From: DASXMT01 sp963781305
GTDB lineage: Bacteria > Actinomycetota > Acidimicrobiia > Acidimicrobiales > RAAP-2
DNA length: 64,000 bases
Direction: 5' to 3'
Assembly: GCA_963781305.1 (NCBI GenBank)
Contig: CAWAFL010000001.1
Location: forward strand, 496,001-560,000
In this document: piece after piece, positions 15,579-23,712 of the stretch
Layout of the letters: each line of letters begins with the position of its first letter
How positions within the stretch are numbered: the first letter of the stretch is position 1
The notes under the pieces: generated by a model
Seen by the model: only the letters and a program-made list of their open reading frames with translations
Database searches by the model: none
Told to the model about the DNA's origin: nothing
Made by a program: the position numbers and the translations under genes

Positions 15579-16208
15579 ATGGCCCAAGTGCTCAGCAACA
15601 AGCGCAAGGCGATCTTGGACTGCATCTCCGAGGCAGTCCGCGATCGTGGTTACCCCCCGTCGGTGCGCGAGATCGGCGAGGCCGTCGGTCTGACCTCGTC
15701 GTCGACGGTTCACGCCCACCTGGCCGTGCTGCAACGAGAGGGCTACCTCCGCCGCGACCCCACCAAGCCCCGGGCCATCGAGGTGCGATACGACCCGTCG
15801 TCCCATGTGGTCATGGACGCTCGGCCCATCCGCCACGTCCCCTTGGTCGGTGACGTGGCCGCCGGTACCGGCGTGCTCGCCCAGGAGAACATCGAGGAGC
15901 TGTACCCGCTGCCAGAGGACTTCACCGGGACCGGCTCCCTGTTCATGCTGTCCGTCCGGGGAGATTCCATGGTCGACGACGGGATCGTCGACGGTGACTT
16001 CGTCGTCGTGCGCCAGCAGCCTGATGCGGAGAACGGCGACACCGTGGTGGCCGGCATCCCCGACGAGGAGGCGACGGTCAAGCGGTTCTCCACCAAGAAC
16101 GGCAAGGTCGTCCTCACCCCCGCCAACGAGCGACTCTCGCCCATGGAATTCGACCCCGACGAGATCACCATCTTCGGCAAGGTGGTCACCGTGTTGCGTC
16201 GGCTGTAG
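15579..16208 (+). CDS. lexA: LexA, SOS repressor with autocleavage domain
   Basis: The 209-residue protein has a winged helix domain (YPPSVREIGEAVGLTSSSTV near residues 25-44) and a C-terminal S24 peptidase domain. The cleavage site is Ala95-Gly96 in GDVAAGTGV, the catalytic serine is Ser130 (RGDSM) and the general base is Lys168 (EEATVKRF). RecA filaments trigger self-cleavage and release the SOS genes. ATG 15579 is preceded by a purine-rich AGGGGGA. This is the only plus-strand gene in the first 42 kb, and its own upstream region holds four LexA boxes. Confidence 0.96.
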   Translation: MAQVLSNKRKAILDCISEAVRDRGYPPSVREIGEAVGLTSSSTVHAHLAVLQREGYLRRDPTKPRAIEVRYDPSSHVVMDARPIRHVPLVGDVAAGTGVLAQENIEELYPLPEDFTGTGSLFMLSVRGDSMVDDGIVDGDFVVVRQQPDAENGDTVVAGIPDEEATVKRFSTKNGKVVLTPANERLSPMEFDPDEITIFGKVVTVLRRL

Positions 16209-16268
16209 ATCGACCGGCTATCTGTAGCGGTACACCCCGATTGGGCCGCCTCCCATCAACCCCAGCAC

Positions 16269-17273
16269 TCAGCGCGCCGGCGTGGCGATCTCCACCGGCC
16301 GCATGTCGGCATAGCGATCGCCGGCAGCCGAGCCAACCGGGAAGGCGGCGTCCAGGGCCGCGAGCTCCTCGTCGGTCACGGTGACCTCGAGGGCGCCCAC
16401 GTTCTCCCGGAGGTAGGACCGGCGCTTGGTTCCGGGGATGGGCACCACGTCGTCGCCCTGGTGCTGGACCCAGGCCAGTGCTAGCTGTCCAGGGGTACAT
16501 CCCTTCTCGGCGGCCATCGAGCGCACGGCCTCCACCAGCTCTAGGTTGCGCTTGAAATTGTCTCCCTGGAAACGGGGCTGATGGCGGCGGAAGTCGTCCG
16601 ACTCGAAGTCGTCGAGCGAGGTGATCTGGCCGGTGAGGAACCCCCGCCCCAGCGGGCTGTAGGGCACGATGCCCACGCCCAGTTCGCGGGCCGTGCCCAC
16701 CACTTCGGTCTCGATCTCGCGGCTCCACAGGGACCACTCGCTCTGCAGCGCGGTGATGGGGTGCTCGGCCACGGCCCGACGCAGGTTCTCCGGCGACGCC
16801 TCGGACAATCCGAGATGACGGATCTTCCCCTCGGCCGCCAACTCGGCCATGGCCCCGACGGTCTCCTCGATGGGCACACTCGGGTCCTGACGGTGCTGGT
16901 AGTAGAGATCGATGTGGTCGACCCCCAAGCGCCCAAGAGACGCCTCGCAGGCACTGCGGACGTAGGCCGCATCACCCCGGACCGACCGCTTGGTGGGATC
17001 GTCAGGGTCTCGCCTGTTCCCGAACTTGGTGGCCAGGACCACCTCGTCGCGTCGGGAGGCGATGGCCCGACCGACAAGCTCCTCGTTGACGAAGGGACCG
17101 TACATGTCGGCGGTATCGAGAAACGTCACGCCGAGATCGAGGGCCAGGTTGATGGTGGCCAACGATTCCGTCTCATCGCCAGCTCCGTAGAACTCGCTCA
17201 TGCCCATGCAGCCGAGCCCCTGGGCCGAGACGACCAGGCCTGATGATCCGAGTGTGCGGGTGGGTATGGTCAT
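16269..17273 (-). CDS. Aldo/keto reductase
   Basis: The 334-residue TIM-barrel protein has the AKR catalytic tetrad Asp53, Tyr58 (DTADMYG), Lys83 (ATKFG) and His127 (YYQHRQD). The C-terminal NADPH-binding segment reads VPIPGTKRRSYLRENVGAL. It is closest to the family of YajO/PhlB-like reductases that act on aldehydes or sugar derivatives with NADPH; the substrate is unknown. It lies convergent to lexA and just downstream of dapE, separated by a short tandem repeat. A link to the dap genes is not evident. Confidence 0.85.
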   Translation of the reverse strand: MTIPTRTLGSSGLVVSAQGLGCMGMSEFYGAGDETESLATINLALDLGVTFLDTADMYGPFVNEELVGRAIASRRDEVVLATKFGNRRDPDDPTKRSVRGDAAYVRSACEASLGRLGVDHIDLYYQHRQDPSVPIEETVGAMAELAAEGKIRHLGLSEASPENLRRAVAEHPITALQSEWSLWSREIETEVVGTARELGVGIVPYSPLGRGFLTGQITSLDDFESDDFRRHQPRFQGDNFKRNLELVEAVRSMAAEKGCTPGQLALAWVQHQGDDVVPIPGTKRRSYLRENVGALEVTVTDEELAALDAAFPVGSAAGDRYADMRPVEIATPAR

Positions 17274-17289
17274 GGCTCGACCCTACCGG

Positions 17290-17325
17290 CCGGCCCCGAT
17301 GAAGCGGCCGGCCCCGATGAAGCGG
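17290..17325. repeat. Two 18-bp tandem repeats
   Basis: CCGGCCCCGATGAAGCGG occurs twice in tandem (17290-17307, 17308-17325), in the gap between dapE and the aldo/keto reductase gene. Confidence 0.9.
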
Positions 17326-17373
17326 CCCTCGGGACTGGGCTGCCCCCCAGGACCGGCCCGGCCGATCGCTCGA

Positions 17374-18459
17374 TCAGCCCTCGGTGAGTAGGGACCCGAG
17401 CACGCCGGCAGCGTGTTCGAGCTCGTCGCGTCCGACGAACTCGCCCGGCGTGTGGGCCAACAGGGGGTCGCCGGGCCCGAAGTTGGCCGCGGGCACCCCA
17501 TGGCGCCAGAACGAGGCAACGTCGGTCCAGCCCACCTTGGCCCGGGGCGGAGCACCGCTGGCCGCGACCAGGGCGGCGAGGAGCGAATGGTCGAGTCCCG
17601 GGGGTGCGCCCGGCTGCACCTCGGTGACCAACCAGGTGTCGTCGTCCTCGAGCCACGGCGACAGCAGGTCTCGGATCGCCCCGATGGCCTCGTCCCCTGT
17701 CCGGTCGGGTGCGAACCGGTGGTTGATGGTCACCGAGGCCTCATCGGGAACCACGTTGCCGGCCACGCCCCCGTCGATGTGGACGACCTGCAGCTGCTCG
17801 GCGAACTCGCACCCATCGAGGACGGGCCGTCGTCCGTTGTAGTCGCCCACCACCTGCAGGATCGGGGCCAGGCGGTGGATGGCATTGCGACCCATGAACG
17901 GTCGGGCGGTGTGGGCCCGCGAGCCCCTCACCGTGATGGTGGCACGAAACGTTCCCTGGCAGCCGGCTTCGACCAGGCCGCCGGTGGGCTCGCCCAGGAT
18001 GGCGGCGTCGGCCTCGAGCAGGTCCGGTCGCTCGTCCCACAGCTGGCCCAGGCCGTTGAACTGCAGGGCGATCTCCTCGCAGGCGTAGAAGCACCAGGTG
18101 ACGTCCACGCTCGGTTCGGGGACGGTGCCGGCCAGGTGGAGGAACACGGCCAATCCCCCCTTCATGTCCGCCGCCCCCAGCCCGCGCAACACCCCGTCCT
18201 CCACCACTGGCACCTCGTTCCCGGCTGCAGGAACGGTGTCGAGGTGGCCGGCCAACACCAGGCGCTTGGAGCGACCCAGTGAGGTGCGGGCCACGATGTT
18301 GTCGCCGATGCGGTCCACAGTCAGCCATGGGCACACCCGCAATGCGGCCTCCACAGCATCGGCCATGGCCTTCTCCGACCGGCTGACCGACGGGATGGCC
18401 ACCAGGGCGGTGGCCAGGTCGAGCAGATCCGGCGTGGGCAACGTCTGGCTCATCGACAT
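17374..18459 (-). CDS. dapE: DapE, succinyl-diaminopimelate desuccinylase (M20 metallopeptidase family)
   Basis: The 361-residue dizinc hydrolase removes succinate from N-succinyl-LL-2,6-diaminopimelate to give LL-DAP. Metal ligands and catalytic residues are visible: His72 and Asp74 in GHLDTVP, Asp98 in GAADMKGG, Glu128-Glu129 in ACEEI, Glu157 in GEPTG, and a late His in LLAHTPGEF. The length and the phrase VGWTDVASFWRHGVPAANFGPG fit the actinobacterial DapE branch. It ends the hflX-dapC-dapD-dapE run, 43 nt after dapD. Context makes DapE much likelier than another M20 amidase. Confidence 0.93.
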   Translation of the reverse strand: MSMSQTLPTPDLLDLATALVAIPSVSRSEKAMADAVEAALRVCPWLTVDRIGDNIVARTSLGRSKRLVLAGHLDTVPAAGNEVPVVEDGVLRGLGAADMKGGLAVFLHLAGTVPEPSVDVTWCFYACEEIALQFNGLGQLWDERPDLLEADAAILGEPTGGLVEAGCQGTFRATITVRGSRAHTARPFMGRNAIHRLAPILQVVGDYNGRRPVLDGCEFAEQLQVVHIDGGVAGNVVPDEASVTINHRFAPDRTGDEAIGAIRDLLSPWLEDDDTWLVTEVQPGAPPGLDHSLLAALVAASGAPPRAKVGWTDVASFWRHGVPAANFGPGDPLLAHTPGEFVGRDELEHAAGVLGSLLTEG

Positions 18460-18502
18460 GGGGCGTGGGGCGAGACGCCCGCCGCTTCAGTCATGGGACT
18501 AG

Positions 18503-19330
18503 TCAAGTGGAGACGCCGTGCTCACGGAGCACTTGGTTCAATTGGGCCTTGTCGTGGCGCTGCCCCTCGGTCAGGTGCTTGATGACCAACACACAGGGCA
18601 AGAAGAACTCCCCACCGGGGTACTGGCGACGACGAGAGGCCTGGACGGCCACGGACCAGGGCGGCACGTGGCCGCGGCTGAGCTCCTCGCCGGTCTCGGC
18701 GTCGATCACCGGGATGGACGGATTGAGGATGACCCCTTCGCCCACCACCGAGCCCCGGCCCACCCGCGCACCCTGGGTGATCATGCACCGGCTGCCGATC
18801 ATGACTTCGTCCTCGATGATCACCGGGGCGGCCTGGGCCGGCTCCAGGACGCCGCCGATACCCACGCCGCCCGAGAGATGGACCTGCTCCCCGATCTGGG
18901 CGCAGGACCCGACCGTGGCCCAGGTGTCGACCATGGTCCCGCTCCCCACCCGGGCACCGATGTTCACGTAGCTGGGCATGCAGATGACGCCATCGTCGAG
19001 GAACGACCCCCACCGGGCCGACGCCCCGGGGACGACCCGGACCCCCGCCGCCGCGTAAGACCGCTTCAAGGGCAGCTTGTCCGCATACTCGAACGGCCCC
19101 ACCTCGATGGTCTCCATCGACCGCAGCCGGAACAGCAACAGGATGGCCTGCTTCAACCACTGATGGACCACGACCTCGTCGGTGGCCGGGTCCACCTCGG
19201 CCACCCGGGCCGCGCCCGAATCGAGTAGATCGATCGCCTCGGTGACCGTGGCCAACGCCTCGGTGTCTTGGGAGCCGAGCTCGGAGGCGCGGGACCACAG
19301 CTCTTCTATCTGTGCTTGAAGGTCAGCCAT
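18503..19330 (-). CDS. dapD: DapD, tetrahydrodipicolinate N-succinyltransferase
   Basis: The 275-residue protein is a left-handed beta-helix (hexapeptide repeat) acyltransferase that transfers succinyl from succinyl-CoA to tetrahydrodipicolinate. The core reads SYVNIGARVGSGTMVDTWATVGSC and HLSGGVGIGGVLEP, as in the E. coli-type enzyme, and the length matches it (274 aa). I chose ATG 19330, where the product starts MADLQAQIEELW as in the family. An in-frame ATG at 19348 would add six residues. It follows dapC almost without a gap. Confidence 0.94.
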   Translation of the reverse strand: MADLQAQIEELWSRASELGSQDTEALATVTEAIDLLDSGAARVAEVDPATDEVVVHQWLKQAILLLFRLRSMETIEVGPFEYADKLPLKRSYAAAGVRVVPGASARWGSFLDDGVICMPSYVNIGARVGSGTMVDTWATVGSCAQIGEQVHLSGGVGIGGVLEPAQAAPVIIEDEVMIGSRCMITQGARVGRGSVVGEGVILNPSIPVIDAETGEELSRGHVPPWSVAVQASRRRQYPGGEFFLPCVLVIKHLTEGQRHDKAQLNQVLREHGVST

Positions 19331-19340
19331 CCGCCCGACG

Positions 19341-20546
19341 TTAGCCATCCGCCAGCGACGAGCCCGACAGCCGGTCGGCCACGGCCTCGAGTCGCTCCAT
19401 CGGTTGGACGACGGCGATGCGGACGAATCCGGCGCCGTCGTCGCCGTAGAGGTCGCCCGGGCTGACCAGGAGGCCGCCGTCGGCGGCCAGCCGCTCGGCC
19501 AGTCCCCAACCACCGTCGGCCACCCCTGCGGGCACCGGGGCCCAGAGGTAGAAGCCCCCGGCCGGCGTCGATACCGGCAGTCCCCACCGCCCGAGCACAT
19601 CGGCCAGGAAGGACAACCGCTGGCGGTAGCGGTCCCGCTGGTCGTCGACATGGGCGTCGTCGTCGAGGGCTCTGGTGGCGGCGGCCTGCACCGGTCCGGG
19701 CACCATCAGGCCCGCGTGCCGGCGCACCACGAGGAGAAACTCCACCAGCTCGGGGTCCCCGGCGTAGAACCCGGCCCGCACTCCGGCCAGGTTGGACCGC
19801 TTGGACAGGGAGTGGACGGCGATCACGCCGTCGGTTCCGTGGGTGAGGATCGAGCGGGGCGGCCCGACCCAGGTGAACTCGGCGTAACACTCGTCGGAGA
19901 ACACGGGGATCCCCCTGGCGCGCCCCCAGCCCGCCGTCGCACCCAGATCGGTGAGCTGCCCGGTCGGGTTCGAGGGGCTGTTGGCCCACAACATCAGGGA
20001 TCGGGCCGCATCGGCTTCGTCGATCGAGGCGAGGTCGAGCCCGCCGCCGGCCAGCTCGGGCACGGGAACGGCCCGACATCCGGCCAGCACCGCCCCCATG
20101 GCGTAGGTGGGATAGGAGATGGCCGGGTACAGCACGGTGTCGCGAAGGGGAGAGCGGAGATGGAGGTACTGGGCGGTCGAAGCCACGAACTCCTTGGTGC
20201 CCACACAGGCGGCCAGCTCGCGGTCAGGGTCGACGTGAGCCCCGAATCGTCGCTCCAGCCATTGGGCGGCAGCGCGGCGAAAGGCCCCGCTCCCCATCGA
20301 GGCCGGATAGCCGCGCTCGGATCCCGACGAGCCCAACGCGTCGATCACGAAGGCCGGAGGAGGGTCGTTGGGGGTACCGATCGAGCAGTCGACGATGCCA
20401 CCGGCACCAGCCGATCCCGTCGCCCCGGCACTGTCACCGAATCGCTCGACGGCGACGGCCCGCACCGACTCCAAACGATCGTAGGGATACGGGGGTGGGA
20501 CGAACCCGGGCGGCGCCCCGGCGGCAGTCGGTGCGGGCGTGGTCAC
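19341..20546 (-). CDS. dapC: DapC-type N-succinyldiaminopimelate aminotransferase (PLP, fold type I)
   Basis: The 401-residue class I/II aminotransferase has the PLP lysine Lys249 in SLSKRSN, the phosphate/ring contacts ANSPSNPTG (Asn193) and SDECYAEF (Asp218, Tyr221), and a C-terminal substrate arginine in FVRIAVVQP. Between dapD and hflX, and with dapE following, its role is transamination of N-succinyl-2-amino-6-ketopimelate with glutamate. The GTG start (20546) overlaps the hflX stop as GTGA. Sequence alone would allow another aminotransferase; the operon decides. Confidence 0.88.
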   Translation of the reverse strand: MTTPAPTAAGAPPGFVPPPYPYDRLESVRAVAVERFGDSAGATGSAGAGGIVDCSIGTPNDPPPAFVIDALGSSGSERGYPASMGSGAFRRAAAQWLERRFGAHVDPDRELAACVGTKEFVASTAQYLHLRSPLRDTVLYPAISYPTYAMGAVLAGCRAVPVPELAGGGLDLASIDEADAARSLMLWANSPSNPTGQLTDLGATAGWGRARGIPVFSDECYAEFTWVGPPRSILTHGTDGVIAVHSLSKRSNLAGVRAGFYAGDPELVEFLLVVRRHAGLMVPGPVQAAATRALDDDAHVDDQRDRYRQRLSFLADVLGRWGLPVSTPAGGFYLWAPVPAGVADGGWGLAERLAADGGLLVSPGDLYGDDGAGFVRIAVVQPMERLEAVADRLSGSSLADG

Positions 20547-21853
20547 GAGGCCCCGAATTCGCGGAAGCGGGCTTTGCCCACGTCATCCAGCACGACCTGG
20601 ATCCGGGTCGTCTCCTCGCCGGCCACCTCGCACACGATCTCGCCCTCACGATGGACGGCGGCCAGGACGTCCCCCCGGGCCCACGGGATCTCCAGCTCCA
20701 CCACCCGGTCCGCCACCCGCAACCGGTCCCCCATGGCGGTCAACAGCTCGGGCATGCCCTCGCCGGTGCGGGCCGAGACGGTGCCCGAACCCTCGTGGGC
20801 GGCCAACAGCCGGGCTATGTCCTCTTCGGCCTCAGGACCGGCGGCGCCCAGGGCATCCACCTTGTTGACCACGAGCAACTCCGGCAGCCCGTCCGCCCCG
20901 ATCTCGGCCAGGACCGTCCGCACCGCGCTGATCTGGCCCTCGGGGTCCGGTGCCGACCCATCGACCACGTGGACGATGAGGTCCGATTCGCACACCACCT
21001 CGAGGGTGGAGCGGAAGGCTTCGACCACCTGGTGGGGAAGTTTGCGTACGAACCCGACCGTGTCGGTGAGCAGCACGGTCTCCCCGCCCGGCAGGGCCAG
21101 TTGCCGGGTCCGCGGGTCCAGGGTGGAGAACAGGCGGTTCTCGACCAGGACGTCTGCGTCGCACAAGCGGTTCAACAAGGTCGACTTTCCCGCGTTGGTG
21201 TAGCCCACCAACGAGACCGTGCGATGCCGGGACCGCCCCCGGGTCCGGCGCTGGGTCCGTCGGGTGGCATCAAGACGGCGCAGGTCGGACTCGAGCCTGG
21301 TCATGCGGCGGACCAGGCGCCGGCGGTCCACCTCGAGCTGGGTCTCGCCCGGTCCCCGGGTGCCGATGCCACCGGCCTGCTGGCTGAGCGATGTCCCCCG
21401 GCCCCGGAGACGGGGCAGCCGATACCGCAGCAGCGCCAGCTCCACCTGGGCCTTGCCTTCGGGCGTGCGGGCGTTCTGGGCGAAGATGTCGAGGATCACC
21501 GCGGTTCGATCGATGGCCGTTCGACCCAGGATCTTCTCCAGGTTCCGTTGCTGGGCCGGGCTCAGTTCGTCATCGAAGACCACGGTGTCGGCGTCGACCG
21601 CCAGGCACACGCTGAGCAGCTCCTCCGCCTTGCCCTTGCCGACATAGGTGGCCGGGTCGGGGCGATCCCGCCGCTGGACGACCCGCTCGACCACATCGGC
21701 CCCGGCCGTGTCCACCAGGAGGGCCAACTCGTCCAGCCCTGCCGCGGTGGCCGGGGGCGAACCGTGGGGAAAGGTCACCCCGACGAGGACGATCCGCTCC
21801 CGGATGGTCCGGGAGATCAGGGTGTCGGTGAAAGCCGACTGCGTGGGGCTCAC
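20543..21853 (-). CDS. hflX: HflX, ribosome-associated GTPase
   Basis: The 436-residue protein has the HflX N-terminal domain (TYVGKGKAEEL, VFDDELSPAQQRNLE), the glycine-rich GGIGTRGPGETQLEVDRR linker and a G domain: G1 GYTNAGKST at 217-225, G3 DTVGF and G4 NKVD. HflX splits stalled 70S ribosomes, notably under heat stress. GTG 21853 gives a family-like start and overlaps the dapF stop (GTGA). Its presence inside the dap run appears to be co-transcription without metabolic connection. Confidence 0.94.
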   Translation of the reverse strand: MSPTQSAFTDTLISRTIRERIVLVGVTFPHGSPPATAAGLDELALLVDTAGADVVERVVQRRDRPDPATYVGKGKAEELLSVCLAVDADTVVFDDELSPAQQRNLEKILGRTAIDRTAVILDIFAQNARTPEGKAQVELALLRYRLPRLRGRGTSLSQQAGGIGTRGPGETQLEVDRRRLVRRMTRLESDLRRLDATRRTQRRTRGRSRHRTVSLVGYTNAGKSTLLNRLCDADVLVENRLFSTLDPRTRQLALPGGETVLLTDTVGFVRKLPHQVVEAFRSTLEVVCESDLIVHVVDGSAPDPEGQISAVRTVLAEIGADGLPELLVVNKVDALGAAGPEAEEDIARLLAAHEGSGTVSARTGEGMPELLTAMGDRLRVADRVVELEIPWARGDVLAAVHREGEIVCEVAGEETTRIQVVLDDVGKARFREFGAS

Positions 21854-22671
21854 TGCAGCGACGCGTGGAGGGCGGCCAGGTCGACCTCCACGTCGGCAAC
21901 CTTCCGGGTGGGACCGGCCAACGAGACGCCGTTCGACCCGAGCGCCACCCGCAACGAGCCGCCCCGATTGTGCACCGTGACCTCCTCGCCGACCAGTCCC
22001 CAGCTGTGGGCGGCGGCGGCGGCGGCACAGGCCCCGGTCCCACAGGCCAGCGTCTCCCCCACCCCTCGTTCCCACACCCGCATGGTGAGCTCGTCGGTCC
22101 CCGGGCCAAGGGCGACGAACTCGACGTTGACCCCACCGGGATGGAGGCCCTGGAGCTGAGGGCCGAGCTCACCCACCGCTACGCCTGACGGATCGGGACC
22201 GAGGAGCACCAGGTGGGGATTGCCCATGTCCACCTGCCGGGCCTTGCGGTCGCCGAACTCCTGGGTCTGGTCGGGTCCGAGCTCGGCCTTGCCCATGTCC
22301 ACCGACGCCTCGGCCACGTCGGGCCGATTGCCGGGGCGATACTCGACGGTCCGGATCCCCGCCCCCGTGGCCACCGAGAACGCCGGCGGCGACACCAGCC
22401 CCGCCTGCACGGCCGCCTGGGCCAGGCATCGAATGCCGTTACCGCTCATCTCGGCTTCGAGCCCGTCGGCGTTGCGGAGCTCCATGGTGATGTCGGCACC
22501 GAGCCGACCGCCCAGCACCCGGATCACACCGTCGGCGCCCACCCCGTAGTGACGGTCGCACAGCGCACGCGCCACGGCCGGTTCGAGGGGCTGGCGGCCG
22601 TCCATGTCCACGGCGACCAGGAAGTCGTTGCCCGCACCGTGGTGCTTGGTGAAGTGCGTCGTCGTCGGTAT
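21850..22671 (-). CDS. dapF: DapF, diaminopimelate epimerase, apparently without a canonical start codon
   Basis: DapF converts LL-DAP to meso-DAP, the substrate of MurE. The catalytic cysteine pair is present: one in MSGNGIRC (about residue 82) and one in ETLACGTGACA (about residue 210). The N-terminal substrate motif FTKHHGAGNDFLV lies upstream of the first ATG or GTG codon in frame. Between the miaA stop and this motif there is no ATG, GTG, TTG or CTG in frame. The only plausible initiator is ATA at 22671-22669, preceded by GAGGCGAG. Starting at GTG 22611 would lose the conserved GNDF. A base-calling error in an ATG is the simplest alternative. Confidence 0.85.
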   Translation of the reverse strand: MPTTTHFTKHHGAGNDFLVAVDMDGRQPLEPAVARALCDRHYGVGADGVIRVLGGRLGADITMELRNADGLEAEMSGNGIRCLAQAAVQAGLVSPPAFSVATGAGIRTVEYRPGNRPDVAEASVDMGKAELGPDQTQEFGDRKARQVDMGNPHLVLLGPDPSGVAVGELGPQLQGLHPGGVNVEFVALGPGTDELTMRVWERGVGETLACGTGACAAAAAAHSWGLVGEEVTVHNRGGSLRVALGSNGVSLAGPTRKVADVEVDLAALHASLQ

Positions 22672-22698
22672 GGTCTCGCCTCGCTCTGTCGGTTGCTC

Positions 22699-23712
22699 TT
22701 AGTTTCCCATTCGCCGGGACTCCCCGCCGCCGAAAGCGCCGGTGACCCGGGCCACACGGTCGTCGTGCTCTCCGACCCACACGATACGGGGATCTCGACG
22801 GAACCAGGCCCATTGCCGCCGGGCGAACACCCGGGTGCGGCGTATCGCCTCGGACACCGCCGCGTCCAAGGGCACGCCCCGCTCGAGGTGAGCCAACAGC
22901 TCCCGGTAGCCGAGCGCCTGGCGAGCCGTCCGCGACAACCCGCCCGGCCGGGCGGCCAGGGCCCGGACCTCGTCCAGGAACCCGGCCTCCATCTGGGCGC
23001 TGAACCGCTCCTCGATCCGTTGGTCGATGTCCTCGGCCAACGGGAGCCCGACGAGTGCGAAGGCCGTCGGCGGGTAGGCATCAAGCCCGGGGCCGAACGT
23101 GGAGAACGGTCGGCCCGACCCCACCGTGACCTCCAAGGCCCGGATAACCCGGCGCCGGTTGGTCGGCTCCATCCGGGCCGCCGCCACCGGGTCGAGGCGG
23201 GCCAGTCGGGCGTGCAACCCGGCCAGGGCCTGGAGGGCCTCGGGGCTATCACCCGGCCCGGCCGCATCCAACTCCGCGCCCAGGGCCCCGGCCACCTCTG
23301 GGAACCGGCCGGGAAAGGTCAGGTCGTCGATCAGCGAGCGGAGGTACAGCCCGGTCCCCCCAACCAGCAGCGCACGATGCCCCCGTTCGGCGATCCCGTC
23401 GAGCGCCGACACGGCGGCGGCCTGGAACTGCTGGACGGTGAACTCGTCGGAGGGGTCGACCAGATCGACCAAGTGATACGGCACCTCCGAGCGGACCTCG
23501 GCAGAGGGCTTGGCCGTGCCGATGTCCATGCCCCGGTACACGGCCATGGAGTCCACCGACACCAGTTCGACCGGTGGGGAACCCCCGTCTCCGGTGCGGG
23601 CCACCGCCAGGGCCAGCGAGGACTTCCCCGACGCCGTGGGCCCGACCAGGGCGACGGGACGCGACGACGGCTCCGGGCGGCGTCCGGGCCCGTCGGTGGG
23701 CAGGCTGGTCAA
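22699..23712 (-). CDS. miaA: MiaA, tRNA dimethylallyltransferase
   Basis: MiaA puts a dimethylallyl group on N6 of A37 in tRNAs reading UNN codons. The 337-residue protein has the P-loop LVGPTASGKSSLA (about residues 22-34), DSMAVYRGMDIGTAKP, VGGTGLYLRSL and the C-terminal RTRVFARRQWAWFRRD. It starts with TTG at 23712, overlapping the miaB stop (TTGA), so miaB and miaA, which act in sequence on the same base, are translationally coupled. Confidence 0.96.
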   Translation of the reverse strand: MTSLPTDGPGRRPEPSSRPVALVGPTASGKSSLALAVARTGDGGSPPVELVSVDSMAVYRGMDIGTAKPSAEVRSEVPYHLVDLVDPSDEFTVQQFQAAAVSALDGIAERGHRALLVGGTGLYLRSLIDDLTFPGRFPEVAGALGAELDAAGPGDSPEALQALAGLHARLARLDPVAAARMEPTNRRRVIRALEVTVGSGRPFSTFGPGLDAYPPTAFALVGLPLAEDIDQRIEERFSAQMEAGFLDEVRALAARPGGLSRTARQALGYRELLAHLERGVPLDAAVSEAIRRTRVFARRQWAWFRRDPRIVWVGEHDDRVARVTGAFGGGESRRMGN

